Source: Verticillium longisporum
Taxonomy: Eukaryota > Ascomycota > Sordariomycetes > Glomerellales > Plectosphaerellaceae
Length of the DNA: 64,000 nt
NCBI GenBank assembly: GCA_019188255.1
Contig: JAETXT010000002.1
Location: 4,526,001-4,590,000, forward strand
Direction of reading: 5' to 3'
The translations under genes and the position numbers were made by a program. Below are positions 12,317-25,400 of the stretch, piece after piece. The notes beneath the pieces were generated by a model. The model did not search any database. It saw only the letters and a program-made list of their open reading frames with translations, and was not told where the DNA came from. Numbering within the stretch: the first letter of the stretch is position 1; each line of letters opens with the position of its first letter.

Positions 12317-13938
12317 TCAGTTCTTAGCCTTCTTGCCTCGGCTCTTCTTTGTCGCCGTGGGCTCGTCCTTGGTCTCTGTGTCAACGGCCTTGCTCACACG
12401 GCGCCTCTTCTTATCGGCAGGCGAGGCAGCAGCAGGCGTGGACTTGGGCACGACGTCAGCGGCATCCGACTTGCGCTTGCGGCTGGCAGCCTTCTTCGGC
12501 GTCTTGGAGGGCGCAGGCGTCTCCTCCTCCGAGGCCTCTTCCTCAGACGCCTGGGCCACAGGGGCAGCCTGCTGGAGCTGCTGGGCAATGGCGTCTTGGT
12601 CATCGGCAACAGCCTCGCCGTCAACGTGAGGGAGAGGGATGTCGTTGTTGTCCGCGTAGACCAGCGCATCGTCGTCGTTCATGACACGAGCGTCAACGTT
12701 ACCAGCCTTGTACGAGTGAACGCGGGCCTGGTACAGACGAAGGTTGTACTGGTAGGCGTTGTTCCAACCCTGGCAGCGTGTAAGCAAGACTGGTCAGGAG
12801 GAAGATCACATGGTATCACTTACGCTCTTCTCCTGCTGGCCCATGGCCTTCCAGCGACGCTGGCCCTCCTCCTGGACAGCACCCTTGGGGGCGTCGGCAC
12901 CAAGATCGCTGGCGATGATGGGACGAGCAGTTTGCATGTACAGGAAGTAGGGAGTTAGGGGACGCTTGGGGGCATTGGGGTCGTGGGTGCGCTTCTTGCG
13001 CTCCTTCTTCTCCTCCACGATGGGGGCGCCATACTCATGGCCCGCCTGCATCAGGCCGTTGATGCCAACGAGGTGCTGGGCGGCATGCTCGAGGTTGGTG
13101 ATGGGGATATCAATGCCGGGGATGCCTTCATTAGCGGACTCGCCCAGAAGCAGGTTGGTCTGGCGGTAGTAGTCGACAGAGAACGACTTGATGAGCTCCA
13201 AGATGGTCAGGAGACGCTGGTGGACCTGGGGGTATGAGTTAGCACTTGGGGCAATGAATAACTCGTCAGGCTCAGAGTGAGTGCGACGTAGCACGCGCTA
13301 TACAGGGGAGCTCTGGTGGGAGCGTCGGGTAGTGGGCTGGCTGGGTGGGTCAAAGCTCCAGCGGGGGAAAAACGCGGGGGGTCCCAATTGCCCGAATGGG
13401 ACGTGGCGCTGTAAACAAGACAGGGCTCCCCTCCCGTACACTAGAATAACCAGACGCGTCTCACACTCTTCTTCTCACGTTCTGACTTAACAACAAGACA
13501 GAATGAAAACAAGAGGGGAAGTGAAGGAAATCCAAGCATACGGGAGGTATGAATCCCAATGACAAATAAAGTGATATATCAGGCCAAGGTGCATTGACAA
13601 GGACATGGCCGGTTGTGCATTACAGCAAAACACAGCGTAGCGTGTTGTTATTGAGAGCGATGCAGACAGGTACCAGCGCCTGGATGGCGGGTATGTGGCC
13701 AGTGGTTGATGGTTGGCCGAAGGAAGTGAAAATAACTGTGACTTACCGAGTCGCGAACGCGAATGAAGCCCTCAGGGTCAATGTGGCGAGGCTGCTGGTG
13801 AACAAGACCAGGGGCGACAAGGGGAGCAGGCTGGACGGCAGGAATGGCGATGGGGAGAGGTGCAGGCGCAACGATGGGAGCAGAGGCGGCGGCGGACTTC
13901 TTGGCCTCCTCCATCTGCTTCTTAGTAGGACGTGCCAT
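12317..13938 (-). CDS. HMG-box chromatin protein
   Basis: Exons on the minus strand are 13938-13747, 13225-12824 and 12769-12317, giving 348 residues with all splice phases consistent. The N-terminus is basic, then Ala/Pro-rich. The middle carries a helical segment (VHQRLLTILELIKSF...). The HMG box follows and crosses intron 2: DPNAPKRPLTPYFLYMQ, then RRWKAMGQQEKS, then GWNNAYQYNLRLYQARV. The C-terminal tail is acidic and then rich in Lys/Arg (KKAASRKRKSD, DKKRRRVSKA, KKSRGKKAKN), typical of nuclear DNA-binding proteins. Intron 1 is 521 nt, far longer than its neighbours. A single HMG box of this kind usually binds or bends DNA with little sequence specificity. I cannot assign a specific orthologue. 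Confidence 0.85.
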
Positions 13939-16900
13939 TGTGAGGGTGGGTGTGTCTAGTGGTGACGCGACGGTGTAGTGTGCGGGGTGCAGTGCGAGAA
14001 GCGCTGTAAGTTGACGCTGATTGAGATGGTGGTCTCAGGCGACGAAGAATTAATGTCGTGGCGGAGAGAGGGTAGTAAAAGCGGTAGTCTCGGGGCGCGT
14101 GAGTGCCTGGAAATTTGGTGGTGAAGGGGGAGAGAACTGGGACGGGGGAGGGGCCTGACGGAAGGGCGGGGGGTTGGTTTTGTATTATCGGGCAGGCCGG
14201 CGGGGCTGCTGGGTGATTTGGGATCAGTAGCACTCTGGCTGGGCGCAGCGCCTAAAACGACCTGGAGGCGCGCGTGAAAATTTGGCAGGTGCAGCCCACC
14301 AGGGCCACCAAGGCCATCAGGGCCACCAGGGGGGGGTGAGGAGGGGGGAAAAAATTACGTGTGCCCACTGCCACTGGGATGCTCGGGGGCGGTCCAGGCA
14401 GGAACCGAAATTCAGGTAGGTCCTGCCATCCCGCCTCCTGCCTTCTGCCTTCTGCCTTCTGCCTTCAGACTCTCTCACCTCCCACCAACTATGACACCCA
14501 TCCAACACCCACACCTACTGAGTTTTCTCGTTCCGCCTGACTTGCCCATTCCCCTGCCGTCTGCCTCGTCCCCGTCCCCTCTAGGCTACCTACCTGCCCT
14601 ATCTGCCCGCACATGAGTGCCTGAGACTGGACTTGTCTTCCACCGTCCGCGGCTCCCATCAGAAATGCACCTGACTAGAGACTTGGATCACTACACAGGC
14701 GAATTACAGCCCGCCTAACGCCAAATGGTGGAGAGAGTCTTTTACTGATCCCATCCCATCCGGGCTGCCCCGCCGTCACGTCTCGCCCTCAAGCTTCACT
14801 CCTTTCCCTCCCCTCTCTGCTCCCCCCTTCTCCCCCCCGCCCATTCCAAGCCTTCCTGCTGGCAACCCGCCCTCATCTCAGGGCAAATGGACCTGGGAAC
14901 AAGGCGTTCGGCCTTGACATGCGAGTCTTCAGGGCTCACTGCATCGTCCCAGGACCAAGCCCCATCCCATCCCACCGCACCGCCAATACACGATACCAGT
15001 AACGCTCGACAACCACCAGCTTGCAATGCCCGCCTACTGATGGAAATCGGGGTCCCAACTCAACACACCAACGTGACCCGCGTCTTCTACTTCCCCGCCC
15101 GCAACCCTCTTGACATCGCGTCACCATTTTCAACGTCTGCCTCCTGCCTGTACCCAATGTGTACATCACCATCGTCAGTCCGCATCAGTGCCGCGACAAC
15201 ACTATGGCTGCTTGTCGATGTATGATGTCGACGTGCTCTATACCTGTCGGGGACATCATTGCAGACGATGCAGATGTTTTTTTTTTCTGTCGAGGCCGTC
15301 ATTGAGACCTGTGGGCTCACGCCAAAAGAGTCACCGCTGGATGCAGTGCTCGAACAATAGGTACCCCCAAGTGACTTGGCCTGGGTCACCATCCAGTGAT
15401 GTGGTACGAGCTAGCAGCTGGGACTGACGAGGGGCGTCTTGGGACCTGGGGGGGGACGGTGGAGGGGACCGGCAGCTGGCACGCTCCCGCCTCAGGCATC
15501 AGCATATTCTCGCCCGTCCACTCTCCCAGCCAGGCCCCAGGATGAAAGGCCCCGATCTCTCGCTGTCCGCCAGGTCCGCCTGGCCAGGCTGCTCCTATCG
15601 CTGACGGGTACTCCAATAACAGCGTTCTTGTGACATTCGACAAATGCCACCGTAGCGTCCCATTGGGTAGCGGAAGGTCGTGCTGCAGCCCTTCTGATAA
15701 CGTCAAGTCCCAGTACTCGGAGCCCCGAGCCAGTGAAGAGTCCAGGCAGCCAGGAAAGAACCCAGGAGCACGTTGATGACCTGGACGCTGTGGAGTAACA
15801 GTCCTCGGGGCCTTCCAGCGAGGTATACCTCTCGGCGGCCACAACAGAGGGCATTCCGCTGGGTCTTGGCGGTTGATGTGCTGTCACAGCGCAATGATCA
15901 CCGACTATGAACAGACAGACAGCCCTGCTCTTTCTTATTCAGGCTCGGTATTGACCACACGACAGGCATCCCGCATCACCGGATATGTACGGAATACACA
16001 GACTGGCGCACGCATTTTCCACAATGACTATAGCCATATGCCCGGACGCGCCAGACGGGACGGTGACATTGTCGATTCTGCACATGTGTCCCCAAGTGTC
16101 GCAAGCAGTCCCGTCGCACGTGAAGTAGAACATAAACAATGCACATAAGCCACTCACACGTTGGCCGCTGATCGCTGCAGATTACTTACGACACCAAATT
16201 CAGCGAGTGCCTAGCCCAGTAGGTCTACTCTGGACTGGGACATTGTCACTTGTGCAGGCTGACCACAAGCGACTTCAAGTGCACCACGAAGGCACCTGGC
16301 GAGTAGCAGAGGTGACAGCAACATGGACAGTGATGGGCGCAATGGGTCCTTGCTGAAGCTCCAGCATGAACGAAGCTTTCGTACTGAAACGTCTTTGGTC
16401 ACCGACCGCCCACCCACCTTTTCGATCGCCCACCACTGATTGCCGCCCGCAACGTTATTGTGTTCCGAGACACCAGCTTTTCCCGCAGCTCCCAAAGCTT
16501 CGAGTTGCCTCGTCATCCAAAGCGATTCTCGACATTCAAAGCGATAATGTCGAGAATCGCGACTCTCGCACGATGCAGGAAGCGATTGAATCATGCAAAT
16601 CTCTCCATTACCAAGGCTAGCGAGGCTTTCGTGAATGTACAGCATCCTAGTCTTGCCTGGCTTCACGACGTTGCAGGTGGCCACTCGGGCATGGGCAGCT
16701 CGTCGATACGCGCCCGCAGCGATGTCGCCTCTTCCAAGCGTGTCGATCGCCATTCGAAGCCCTCGCGTTCCCCCCCACCTACCCCTACCCCCTCCTTGGA
16801 CTTGGATGAGCTTGTCGCAGACCCTGGTCCGAGAGGCGGTGCAGACCATCGAAGCTGAAGGTACGAGCGATTTGTGTGGCATTCTCGGCCAGTCGCCATG

Positions 16901-17438
16901 TACCGAGCTTGGCCCCCTCCTCGACCCCTGCTCGGCATCCACCACCCCTCATCCCTCCTTCGACCCCTCCAAACCCTTCCAAACCCTCCAACGACGAGCG
17001 TGCGAGTGGTGGGGTTGCAGGCAAGCTTCCTGCTCTTCCTGGGCGCCAGCCGAAGGGTATGATGCCATAGGCCCAGGACCAGCGTCTCGACTGCTGGCCA
17101 TCAGCTCGTACGGCATGCTGCTGTTTCCCGTTCGGTTCACCACGCAACGCACCCACCATCAGCTTGCTTCTGTTTGGCATCTGATACCAGGATCCAGACC
17201 TGTTAGCCCCAAGCCCTGAAGCCAAACGCCGAAGCCCCTCCTTCCCTTCTTCCTCTTTCCTTGGTTATATTCCACCCCGCTCCTCCGTTTCTGCCTTTCC
17301 CACCTGCCTTGTTAACATCTTTCACGGGCCTTTCAGTTTCCATTTTGATACCTTGGCCCCCATCTCCGTCACAAACACCATCATCGTTACGAATAGAATT
17401 GCAGTCGGACGAAGAATCGAGCAGGACCCAAAGTCGTC
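13939..17438. other. Long gene-free interval between HMG and het-C
   Basis: 3.5 kb between divergent genes. It has CT-rich tracts, a (CTGCCTT)n-type run at about 14437-14467 and poly-T at 15277-15286. ORFs up to 244 residues exist, but none has recognisable domains, plausible composition or splice context. I see nothing supportable as a gene. Confidence 0.5.
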
Positions 17439-20400
17439 ATGATCACATCCTCGTCCTCCTTCCTATGGGTTGGGCTGATCGTCCTGGTCTGCCTCGCCCA
17501 GCCAACCTTGGCCTTTGGCGCTGGTAACATTGCCAGCTTGTCCAAAGTCGAAGGCGTCAACTGTGCGTCTCTTCCTTCTGCTCCCATCCTGTTCTGGGGC
17601 CCTGTCGAGTACTCAATCCGGGCTAATCAATGTTGAACAGGGCGCCACGGTGACATTGAAGATGCTCTCCTCAACATTGCTATGGCCCGCGCTCTGAAGG
17701 GCAAGAACTTCAGCAAGCTGATGGTCTCGCGCGTCTACTTTGGCAACTGGCTGCGAGACTACTCACAGGCCGTCGACGTCGGCACTGTCAAGTCCGTCTC
17801 TGCTGAGGCCATCCGTCTCGTTCTCTGCGTGCTAGGTTTCCTCACCTTTGGCTACGGCTCGAAGGAGTTCCAGGTGACGGCTGACAGGCTCGGCTGCTAC
17901 CGCCCTGAAGAGCACATCGATAACCCCAAGAACTATGCCGATAACGAGGATGCCAGACGATATGACCGTCGACTTCGTGGTCCCGTTGATGAGGGCGTCG
18001 AGCTTGCCGTCGACCCCGAGACTGGCATGAAGAACTACATTGCGAATGAGAGGGCTGGCATTATGACTTCTGCCAAGCTTCTTCGCGACCTTTGGGCAAC
18101 TGCATCGAGCTCGGTCGCAAATATGGCCGCAACCAGCGGGAGGAGGATCTCTTTGAGGCTCTGCGTCTCTTGGGAACCGGTCTTCACTGCCTCGAAGACT
18201 TTTTCGCCCACAGCAACTACATCGAGCTTGCCCTGATTGAGAAGGGCGAGCGCGACATCTTCCCCACGTTGGTCGCGATACCGGTATCAGACTTCAGGGT
18301 GCTCGCGATGAAGTCTTTCCTCTCGTCACCGGCACCTTCGGCGGTGTCGACTTTCTTCACTCTGTCACGGGCGAAGGTATGATGCAACCTCGGCGCGATG
18401 GGTTCCATGATCACAAGCTGACAGCTTCTAGTTACGGACAAGCTGAAGCAGAACGAGCTCCAGGAGCTCGAGAACACTCTGCAGGAGAACAAGAACAACG
18501 ATACTAGCATGCTCCGCAACCTCCTTGACATGATTCCTGACGGCATCTTTGGAGGAAAGCACCAGAGCGACCGGGTTGACGAGATCCAACAGAACTGCAG
18601 CTCGTCTCAGATGCAGAACATGGAGGTTTCGCCCCGCGACCCCGAGGAGTTCACTCGTTACGTACAGGACATTTTCAAGCAGATCATGCCTCTGCTTGAG
18701 TTCCACGATGACATCATGCAGAGCATTTCGGAAAAGTTTGAGAAGATTCCCGTTCTTCCCAAGATTCTCGAGCAGCTGGAGGAGCAGATGACCAAGTTCG
18801 TGTACACGAACCTTGCGCCGTTCATTCTGCCTGTCATTCATCAGATCCAGAACGAGATGAAGACTGGATCGCAGGAGATCGTGGAGAGCAGCGAGCGTGA
18901 GCAGCACATTGTCTTCAACGACAACCGGTCTTCCGACCCCACTCACTCCATGCTCTCCAAGGACCACTTCACCAACGTAAGCACACAGCCTCTTGCCGAT
19001 CGCAGCACAAATCCAGAGTATGGTTTACTAACGTCTCGTGCACAGCTTCTGAACGAGCCTGCTGGTCGCACCGCCTCTGAGATGATTGGTTGGGTTGTTC
19101 CCCAGATCATGTCTGCCATTGATGACGAGAACATCGACGTCAACCAGACCCTGACCCGCATCATTTATGGTGTTTTCCACCACCCCGCTCAGCGTGACCA
19201 GGGCAACGACGGCATCAGCGAGGGCAGGAAGGTCATATTTGGCTCCATTGAGAAGTGGTGGGAGAGCCTTGGCCGCCAGGGCCAAGACGATTACCGCCGC
19301 AAGCTGAGCCGTGATGGCGTGAAGAACAATGAGAACCACAAGCCCGGTGTTCACGACACCGGTCACGGCCACGGTTGCAACGGCATGCTCCTGATGCACA
19401 TGCAATTCGGCGGCTAGCCCGAAACGTGGGACGACTAGGTTGCCGACAAGGCGGCTGGCGCCATCATCACGGGTGCTACCGGTGCCATTTCTGGCATCAT
19501 TGAGCAGACGACTGGCGTCAAGGTACCCTCGTACAAGCAGCCTGAGCGGAAGGAGGAGAAGCAGAGCTCTGGCGCAGGAGGTTTACTCGGCGCCGCTTCG
19601 TCTATCTTCGGAGAGGTCTTCGGCAACGACGAAAAGGAGAAGACTACCTCTAGCCATAAGAACAACGATGGCTCGTACACCCAGACCCAGACCGAGTACG
19701 GCCACTCTGGCAACAAGTATGCTCAGGCGCAGAAGACGGAGACCCAGTACCCTGACGGTGGTCGCCGTACCGAGTACAAGAAGTACGAGCAGGAAGAACA
19801 GTCTGGTGGGCGCACAAGCGGCCACGGCTACGAGGAGAAGACTGAGACCCGGCCATCGCAGAGCGGCGGTTACGAGCAGCGCACCGAGCGCCACGAGTAC
19901 CAGGGCAGTTCTTCGGGCTACGGTGGTCGTCAGGAGCAAAGCAGTTACGGTGGTCGTCAGGAGGAGAGCACTTATGGAGGCCGCCAAGAGCAGAGCAGCT
20001 ACGGCGGACGCCAGGAAAGCTCTGGGTATGGAGGCCGCCAGGAGCAGAGCAGCTACGGCGGTCGTGAGGAGAGCAGCTATGGTGGCCGTCAAGGGAGCAG
20101 CTATGGCGGGCGTGAGGAGCAGAGCAGCTACGGTGGCCGTCAGCAGAGTTCTGGATATGGTGGCCGTGAAGAGCATAGCAGCTACGGAGGTCGCCAGGAG
20201 AGCAGCTACGGTGGCCGTCAGGAGAGCTCTGGATACGGTGGTCGTGAGGAACAGAGCAGCTACGGCGGTGGCGGCGGTTACGGAGGACGCCAAGAAGAAA
20301 GCTATGGCGGCCGTCAGGAAGAGAGTTATGGTGGTGGGCACGGGCGCAACCGCAGCGGCGAACGTAACCGCAGCCGGGAGCGCAACCGCAGCCAGGAACG

Positions 20401-20440
20401 CAACCGAAGCCGTAACCGCAGCCAGGAGCGCCGCTGGTAG
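17439..20440 (+). pseudogene. het-c: Het-C heterokaryon-incompatibility protein, four lesions
   Basis: Het-C is a secreted or membrane-linked protein that controls heterokaryon incompatibility in Neurospora. Exons are 17439-17562, 17641-18376, 18432-18976 and 19046-20440; with two one-base gaps restored the length is 933 residues. A signal peptide (MITSSSSFLWVGLIVLVCLA) is followed by the Het-C core (WRHGDIEDALL, YFGNWLRDYSQAVDV, GLHCLEDFFAHSNYIELALIE). The C-terminus is a long YGGR-rich repeat ending in Asn/Arg/Ser-rich sequence. Lesions: loss of one T in the T3 run at 18091-18093, loss of one C in the C4 run at 18262-18265, and two in-frame TAG codons at 19415-19417 and 19436-19438 (FGG*PETWDD*VADKA). 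Past the TAGs the frame stays open for 1 kb and keeps its repeats. It could be real inactivation, consensus error or a mix. Confidence 0.85.
19910..20340 (+). repeat. YGGR-type codon repeat array of Het-C
   Basis: About 17 imperfect units of Ser-Ser/Gly-Tyr-Gly-Gly-Arg-Gln/Glu-Glu are encoded in frame. Units vary at third positions, so the array is old rather than freshly expanded. Glycine-rich C-termini are known from Het-C. The array ends in an RNRSQER-like tail. Confidence 0.85.
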
Positions 20441-21464
20441 GGGGTGGGAGCCGTGGCGGCAGGCGTTGAGGATGACGTGGTGAAATGAGTAACGCGGGAT
20501 GATGATGAGATGTTCAATAATGACGAAAAGAAGTAGAAATATCATGGTTTGATTTGTTGTCACATGTTTGGAGCTTGCTCGTGGTAACGATGGCAAAGTC
20601 GAGCTTGGACCTGAATGTTCGGCCCTAGCGGCCGGTAGCACGCCGCGATCCCGGAGGCATGTCGGGCGGACATCAACATGGCCATGATCTAGTGAGGCAT
20701 CGTCGCGTTCAAAGAGGAAGGAAGAAACCGGTCGCCCATGGTACAGGTGAAGCTTAGAACATTACATCTTCAGCCCTGGACCCACGTTATCATACTATTC
20801 CCCGCGCATGCCTCGGCCACCCAGAGTGTGGCAGCGCACTACTCCCGCCCGTCTGGGCTCACTCAATTTCGAACCGCCAGTCTGCCGATCAATGTCCCGA
20901 TGCAGCCACAATGGCGGCTCCCTCTCCCCTCGCGCGTCACGACACCCGCCGGATAGATTGCGGGGGAAGAGCAGGGGCGAATTCGAGGAACCATGGCCAC
21001 GTACCTGACCGTAAAATGACGGCTCGGAGCCTGCTCCGTGTTTGTTTCCCTCTTGGGCTGGTCATGTCTCGGCCGAAGTGGAGGTTCGTGAGGGTTGTTT
21101 CCTATCCAGTCCTCGTCACGAGCTCTCTACCCGAGAGCCAGCCCACGCTGGTGTCGCTCGGGATGGCGGCTTGGGCGGTAGGTGTGCTGGCGTGGATTCA
21201 TCGCCGTTGTGGATTTGGCCGAGAGCAAGTTAATTTAGAGGAAACCAGGATTTTCGTCTTGTCGAACCAGACTTCATCAGTGCACCAGGACATCATGAAG
21301 GTAGTATAAAGGGGGGACATCCTGCGATGATGGCAAGTACTATCGACACTCAGACACCTCGACCTAGCTGTCTCATTCAAGATATACCTTTCGAATACCG
21401 CTTTACTTCGAACAGAAAAAGCCATCAATCCATCATTACGACAAGTCTTGACCGCCTCGCCACA
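20441..21464. other. Intergenic, het-C to GH45; GH45 promoter
   Basis: 1 kb with no ORF I would support. GCGGGG at 20960-20965 matches the SYGGRG consensus of the carbon repressor CreA/CRE1, a weak and short motif. Confidence 0.45.
21305..21310 (+). promoter_or_regulatory. TATA box of the GH45 gene
   Basis: TATAAA followed by a G run, 155 nt upstream of the ATG. TATA boxes are common in strongly regulated fungal cellulase genes. The assignment rests on motif and position only. Confidence 0.5.
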
Positions 21465-22437
21465 ATGCACGCCAACCTCCTGACCCATCTGCTCCCCCTC
21501 GCCCTCCACCTGACGTCTACAGCAGCCCAAGCCTCCGGCAGCGGCAGCACAACCCGCTACTGGGACTGCTGCAAGCCCTCGTGCGCCTGGCCCGGCAAGG
21601 CGGCCCTCTCGAGCGGGCCGGTCACGACCTGCGACATCAACGACCGGCCGCTCGGCGACGCCAACGCGCGCTCGGGCTGCGAGGCCGGCGGCACGTCCTA
21701 TATGTGCAGCGGGCAGTCGCCGTGGGCCGTGTCGGCGGACCTCGCGTACGGGTGGGCGGCCGCGCGGGCGGCGTGCGGCGACGAGGCGTCGTGGTGCTGC
21801 GCGTGCTACGAGCTCACGTTCACGAGCGGGCCGGTGGCCGGGAAGAAGATGGTCGTGCAGGCGACGAACACGGGGGCCGACCTGGGCTCGAACCACTTTG
21901 ACCTTGCGGTGAGTTTCTTGCTTGGGGCTGTTTCCGCACGTTTTGCCTGACGGGGTGTTTTGTACTCTGCGGCCGAGTGTTCGGAGTGGAGCCCCTCCCC
22001 GGAGGGTGGGGACTTGAAATCGGAGGACGTTGGCTGCGTTCCGGAGCGACGTCAACATTTGGCATGCCGGGCATCGCTTTCCGTGTCCCTTCTCAACCCC
22101 CTCATCCAAAACCCCCTGGGTCGCAGCAGGAATCGGAAATGTAAGCCACAGTGCTGACCAAAGACAACAGATCCCCGGCGGCGGAGTCGGCATTTACAAC
22201 GCCTGTACGGCCCAGTACAACGCGCCGCCCAACGGCTGGGGCGACCAGTACGGCGGCATCCGCAGCCGCGCCGAGTGCGACGCCTTCCCGGAGGCGCTCA
22301 AGAGCGGGTGCTACTGGCGCTTCGACTGGTTCCTCAACGCGGACAACCCCCAGGTGAACTTCCGGCAGGTGTCGTGCCCTGCGGCCCTCACGTCTCGCAG
22401 CGGGTGTGTGAGGCAGAACAATGCCATGTTCAGATGA
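21465..22437 (+). CDS. GH45 endo-beta-1,4-glucanase (secreted), no CBM
   Basis: Endoglucanase V family that cuts internal beta-1,4 bonds of cellulose outside the cell. Exons 21465-21908 and 22171-22437 give 236 residues in phase 0. A signal peptide covers about residues 1-23 ([20 protein letters not shown]). The family signature [15 protein letters not shown] holds the catalytic base Asp34. The catalytic acid is Asp146 in HFDLA, next to [12 protein letters not shown], which is split by the intron. The spacing of the two Asp matches the family (about 10 and 121 in mature enzymes). Many Cys residues fit the disulfide-rich fold. There is no linker or CBM1 domain after the catalytic core. The 262-nt intron is long for this window but its GTGAGT and ACAACAG ends are good. 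The frame is intact. Confidence 0.93.
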
Positions 22438-25400
22438 GGGTGGGACATGGAATGAGGCTTTGACAATGGTGAAGGCGTTGCTAGGAACATTTGGGCTGAT
22501 CCACGCACCATCAAGTTTTCAGTACATCTAGACCAGACGGAACGTTCCTCTTTCTTGTAGTGCCTGGTTGCTGGAACCAGATGTCTTAGCGACGGGTCAC
22601 TCTCGAGGGCAAGGAATCGAACATGATGGCCGGCTTGCGAAAGGTGGTAAGATATGTCAACAGGCCTCATGTCCTCAAGCAACTGACCTGGTGCCATTCA
22701 AGGATAACAACTATATAGCCTTGAATCATGACCGGTACCATGAAGCCCGCGCATAAGGCTGCGTAAGGTCCATTTGGGCCGCATTGACATGTCATCATCA
22801 CGAGCCTCGTGAAGCAATGGTTTTGGACTTGGTTCTTTATAGATGTTTTCGCTTTTGAAGAGCTGCTCGGATATGAATCATAAAAAGAATGCAGACAGAG
22901 GCACCCCCAGGGATGCTACTGATGATGTGAAAATTCGTATACGCTGCAGCTCTTGGCTCGCAGTATCAGGCGGCCGGGGAAAGGTGTGTCACGATCCGGT
23001 AAAGTCAATTTGACGTCGAAATAAGCAAAAAAACATGGTCACGAGCCGCACCACGTGCACCATCCAGGGGAGAATTCATAGTAGCGGTAGCTGAACGTCT
23101 CTAACGAAAGACGGGCAAGCTGCAGTCCGAGGGCACAACATCATTCACCAATTGGCACGATCTCTGCCAAGTCGTGCTCTATCCCCGCGCTACAATAGAC
23201 CGCATCGCAAGCCCAATGAGATCCGCTGCGCGAGACGGCCAAGACCAGCGGACCGCAATGGAGCCATTACCGCTTCAATGGAAGCTCTGCTAGCCAGGCA
23301 TCGACATGGCTGAGGGAATGGGCTGGGCCCTGCCTCAGCCTTCCTTGGCCCTCGAGTCTGGAGCGTCTCGGTGTCGGCGTCGTTATCGAGCTTGAAGGCG
23401 GACCCGCTCCTCGGGACCCAGAGAGCGCAAACAGCTGAACTATTGGCTGGCTCGTAGGTCGTCGACCGCCCGAAATGGCATGACGTACTTGTAGAGAGGT
23501 CGAGCTATCTTTGGATTGGGCGCAAGGGAGCCAAGCAAAAGAGGGGCTCCCAACTTGGTGAACAATAGTGCGCAAAAGCCGGACAAGTGCGCCGCGGTGG
23601 TTGTCCAGTCGGTCGGGCCTCGTCGTCCAGCGATGTCAGGAATCCAGGGCCATGTCTTGTGCCTCCTACCCTTCTGCCCTTCTGGCTGCCCTCCCGGCTG
23701 CCTTCCTGGGTCCCCTGACGGCAGCAAATTGTGCCCGGGAAGTGTGACTTGGCGCTAGGACTGCAGTGTAGGTACGTGCTTACCAGAAGGATCAAGCGCT
23801 ATGGGTCGACGTTGCTTGCTTTTGTGCCGTTATCCGACAGGGCCGCACTACGGATATAACGGCTCTGTCGGAAACTAACCGTGCAGCAGCGACTGGGCCG
23901 CGTTGGCAGGCCCAGCAGCAGATCGTGTCGTCCCTTGTCACACGCCAGGCGTCAGGGCTGTGGTACTGACTGGTATGCCTGCGAATGGCGGCGGCAGACA
24001 ACGAGGCGGCGCTCAGATCCGGGCTGTATGGCGGTGGAGCCACAGACAAGCTTTTGCGCCCTCGACTTGGCAGCAAATGCCAGCGACATGGCCATTCGAC
24101 TTTGTGCAAGCGAATCATCGGTGATTGTTGGGTCGCTGAGGGTCCGCGAAGCTGCATCATTCTGACGAGGGATGTGCAGGCTGCCTGTCGGCAGGCAAGC
24201 CAGGTGTGTGTGATGGAAGCTGCAAACGCTGTATTGTTTGTACTCATCATGGGTGTGTGAACCGAGTCAGACGTAGATTCTGCACCATGGTGATGTCTCT
24301 CCTGCCGTTCGACATTGAGGGAACAAGTTGCAGACGCAGCATGCTTCGCGCAGGCTTTAGTTCCCTAATCAAGTCGACTAAAAGGCAGTATGAAGGTTTG
24401 GGGATATTGGAGGGAAAGCTTCGTAGAGAGGAGACAAGACGAGCAGGGCAGAGCGCGGCGACCCTTGCGGCACCTCAGTTACCTGCTCAGGTACCTAGGT
24501 AGGTACATGTACGCTGGTAGGTACGTTGGTGGGTAGGTTGCTCCGATGTATCTCCCAAGTCTCGAGACACGCGTCGCATGGCGCACTTGAGACATGGGGG
24601 GGAACATGGTCTGGCTTCGATCCCATTCGCGCTCGAGGGGCCACTAGTGGGCGAGGGGTGTGGTCGCAGGTGGCAGCACCAAGTGAGGCCCCCTGGCCTA
24701 AGATGCCCTTCCCAATACCAGACCCCTCGTCTCGTCCTCGGCGGGCAATTGGGGTGGGTACGTCCTTCCCAAGCGACTCGTTCGAGCCTGCCTGGGTGGG
24801 CAATGCTGATTCAGAGCGACCAACTGCGGACAAGCTGGTGCGGGTAAGTACCCAAGCAGCCAAGGTACCTACTTACCTTGCCTTAGTACCTAGGTGAGGT
24901 AGCAGGCAGGCAGACAGGCTGGGAAGGAAGGTGCAGCCAGGTGCAGGAACATGACAGGAAAGAGAAGGGAAAGGAAATCGTCGCCGGCTGCTGCTTGCTT
25001 GCGTGACAAGGGGGGCTTCAGGCAAGGCAATGCAACCTCCCGGTCCCCAATCAATCTGATTTCCCTAACAAACTTGCTGTTCTGATCTTGCATCTTTCGA
25101 ACGCATTGCCATTTTGCGCTCGTCCCCGCCTCCCCTTCGCTACCTGTCCGGCTTCACTCCTCATCAGTCGGTCGCATTTCGAATCGGCTCATGTTTGGTC
25201 CTGGTCTCGGTCCCGGTGCAGTGCTCTCCCCGACGTGCCGCCAGACCCCGTTCTCGAGCACGCGCCCCATCTCTTACGTCTCTTTCTTCTTCTCGAGTCG
25301 CCTACCTCCTCCCTAGGACGCCGTCAGATCGATTCATTCAAGCCCGCCGCCCCTCCCCCCCCCTCCCCAATACAGCGCGCGCCCACCCCTCTAGAACCCC

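Noticed and set aside
16211..16945. 244-codon minus-strand ORF in the HMG/het-C interval
   Set aside because: No domain, no splice support and overlapping ORFs in several frames.
19440..20641. Long ORFs in other frames over the het-C repeat (both strands)
   Set aside because: Artefacts of the repeat; the true frame is the YGGR-encoding one.
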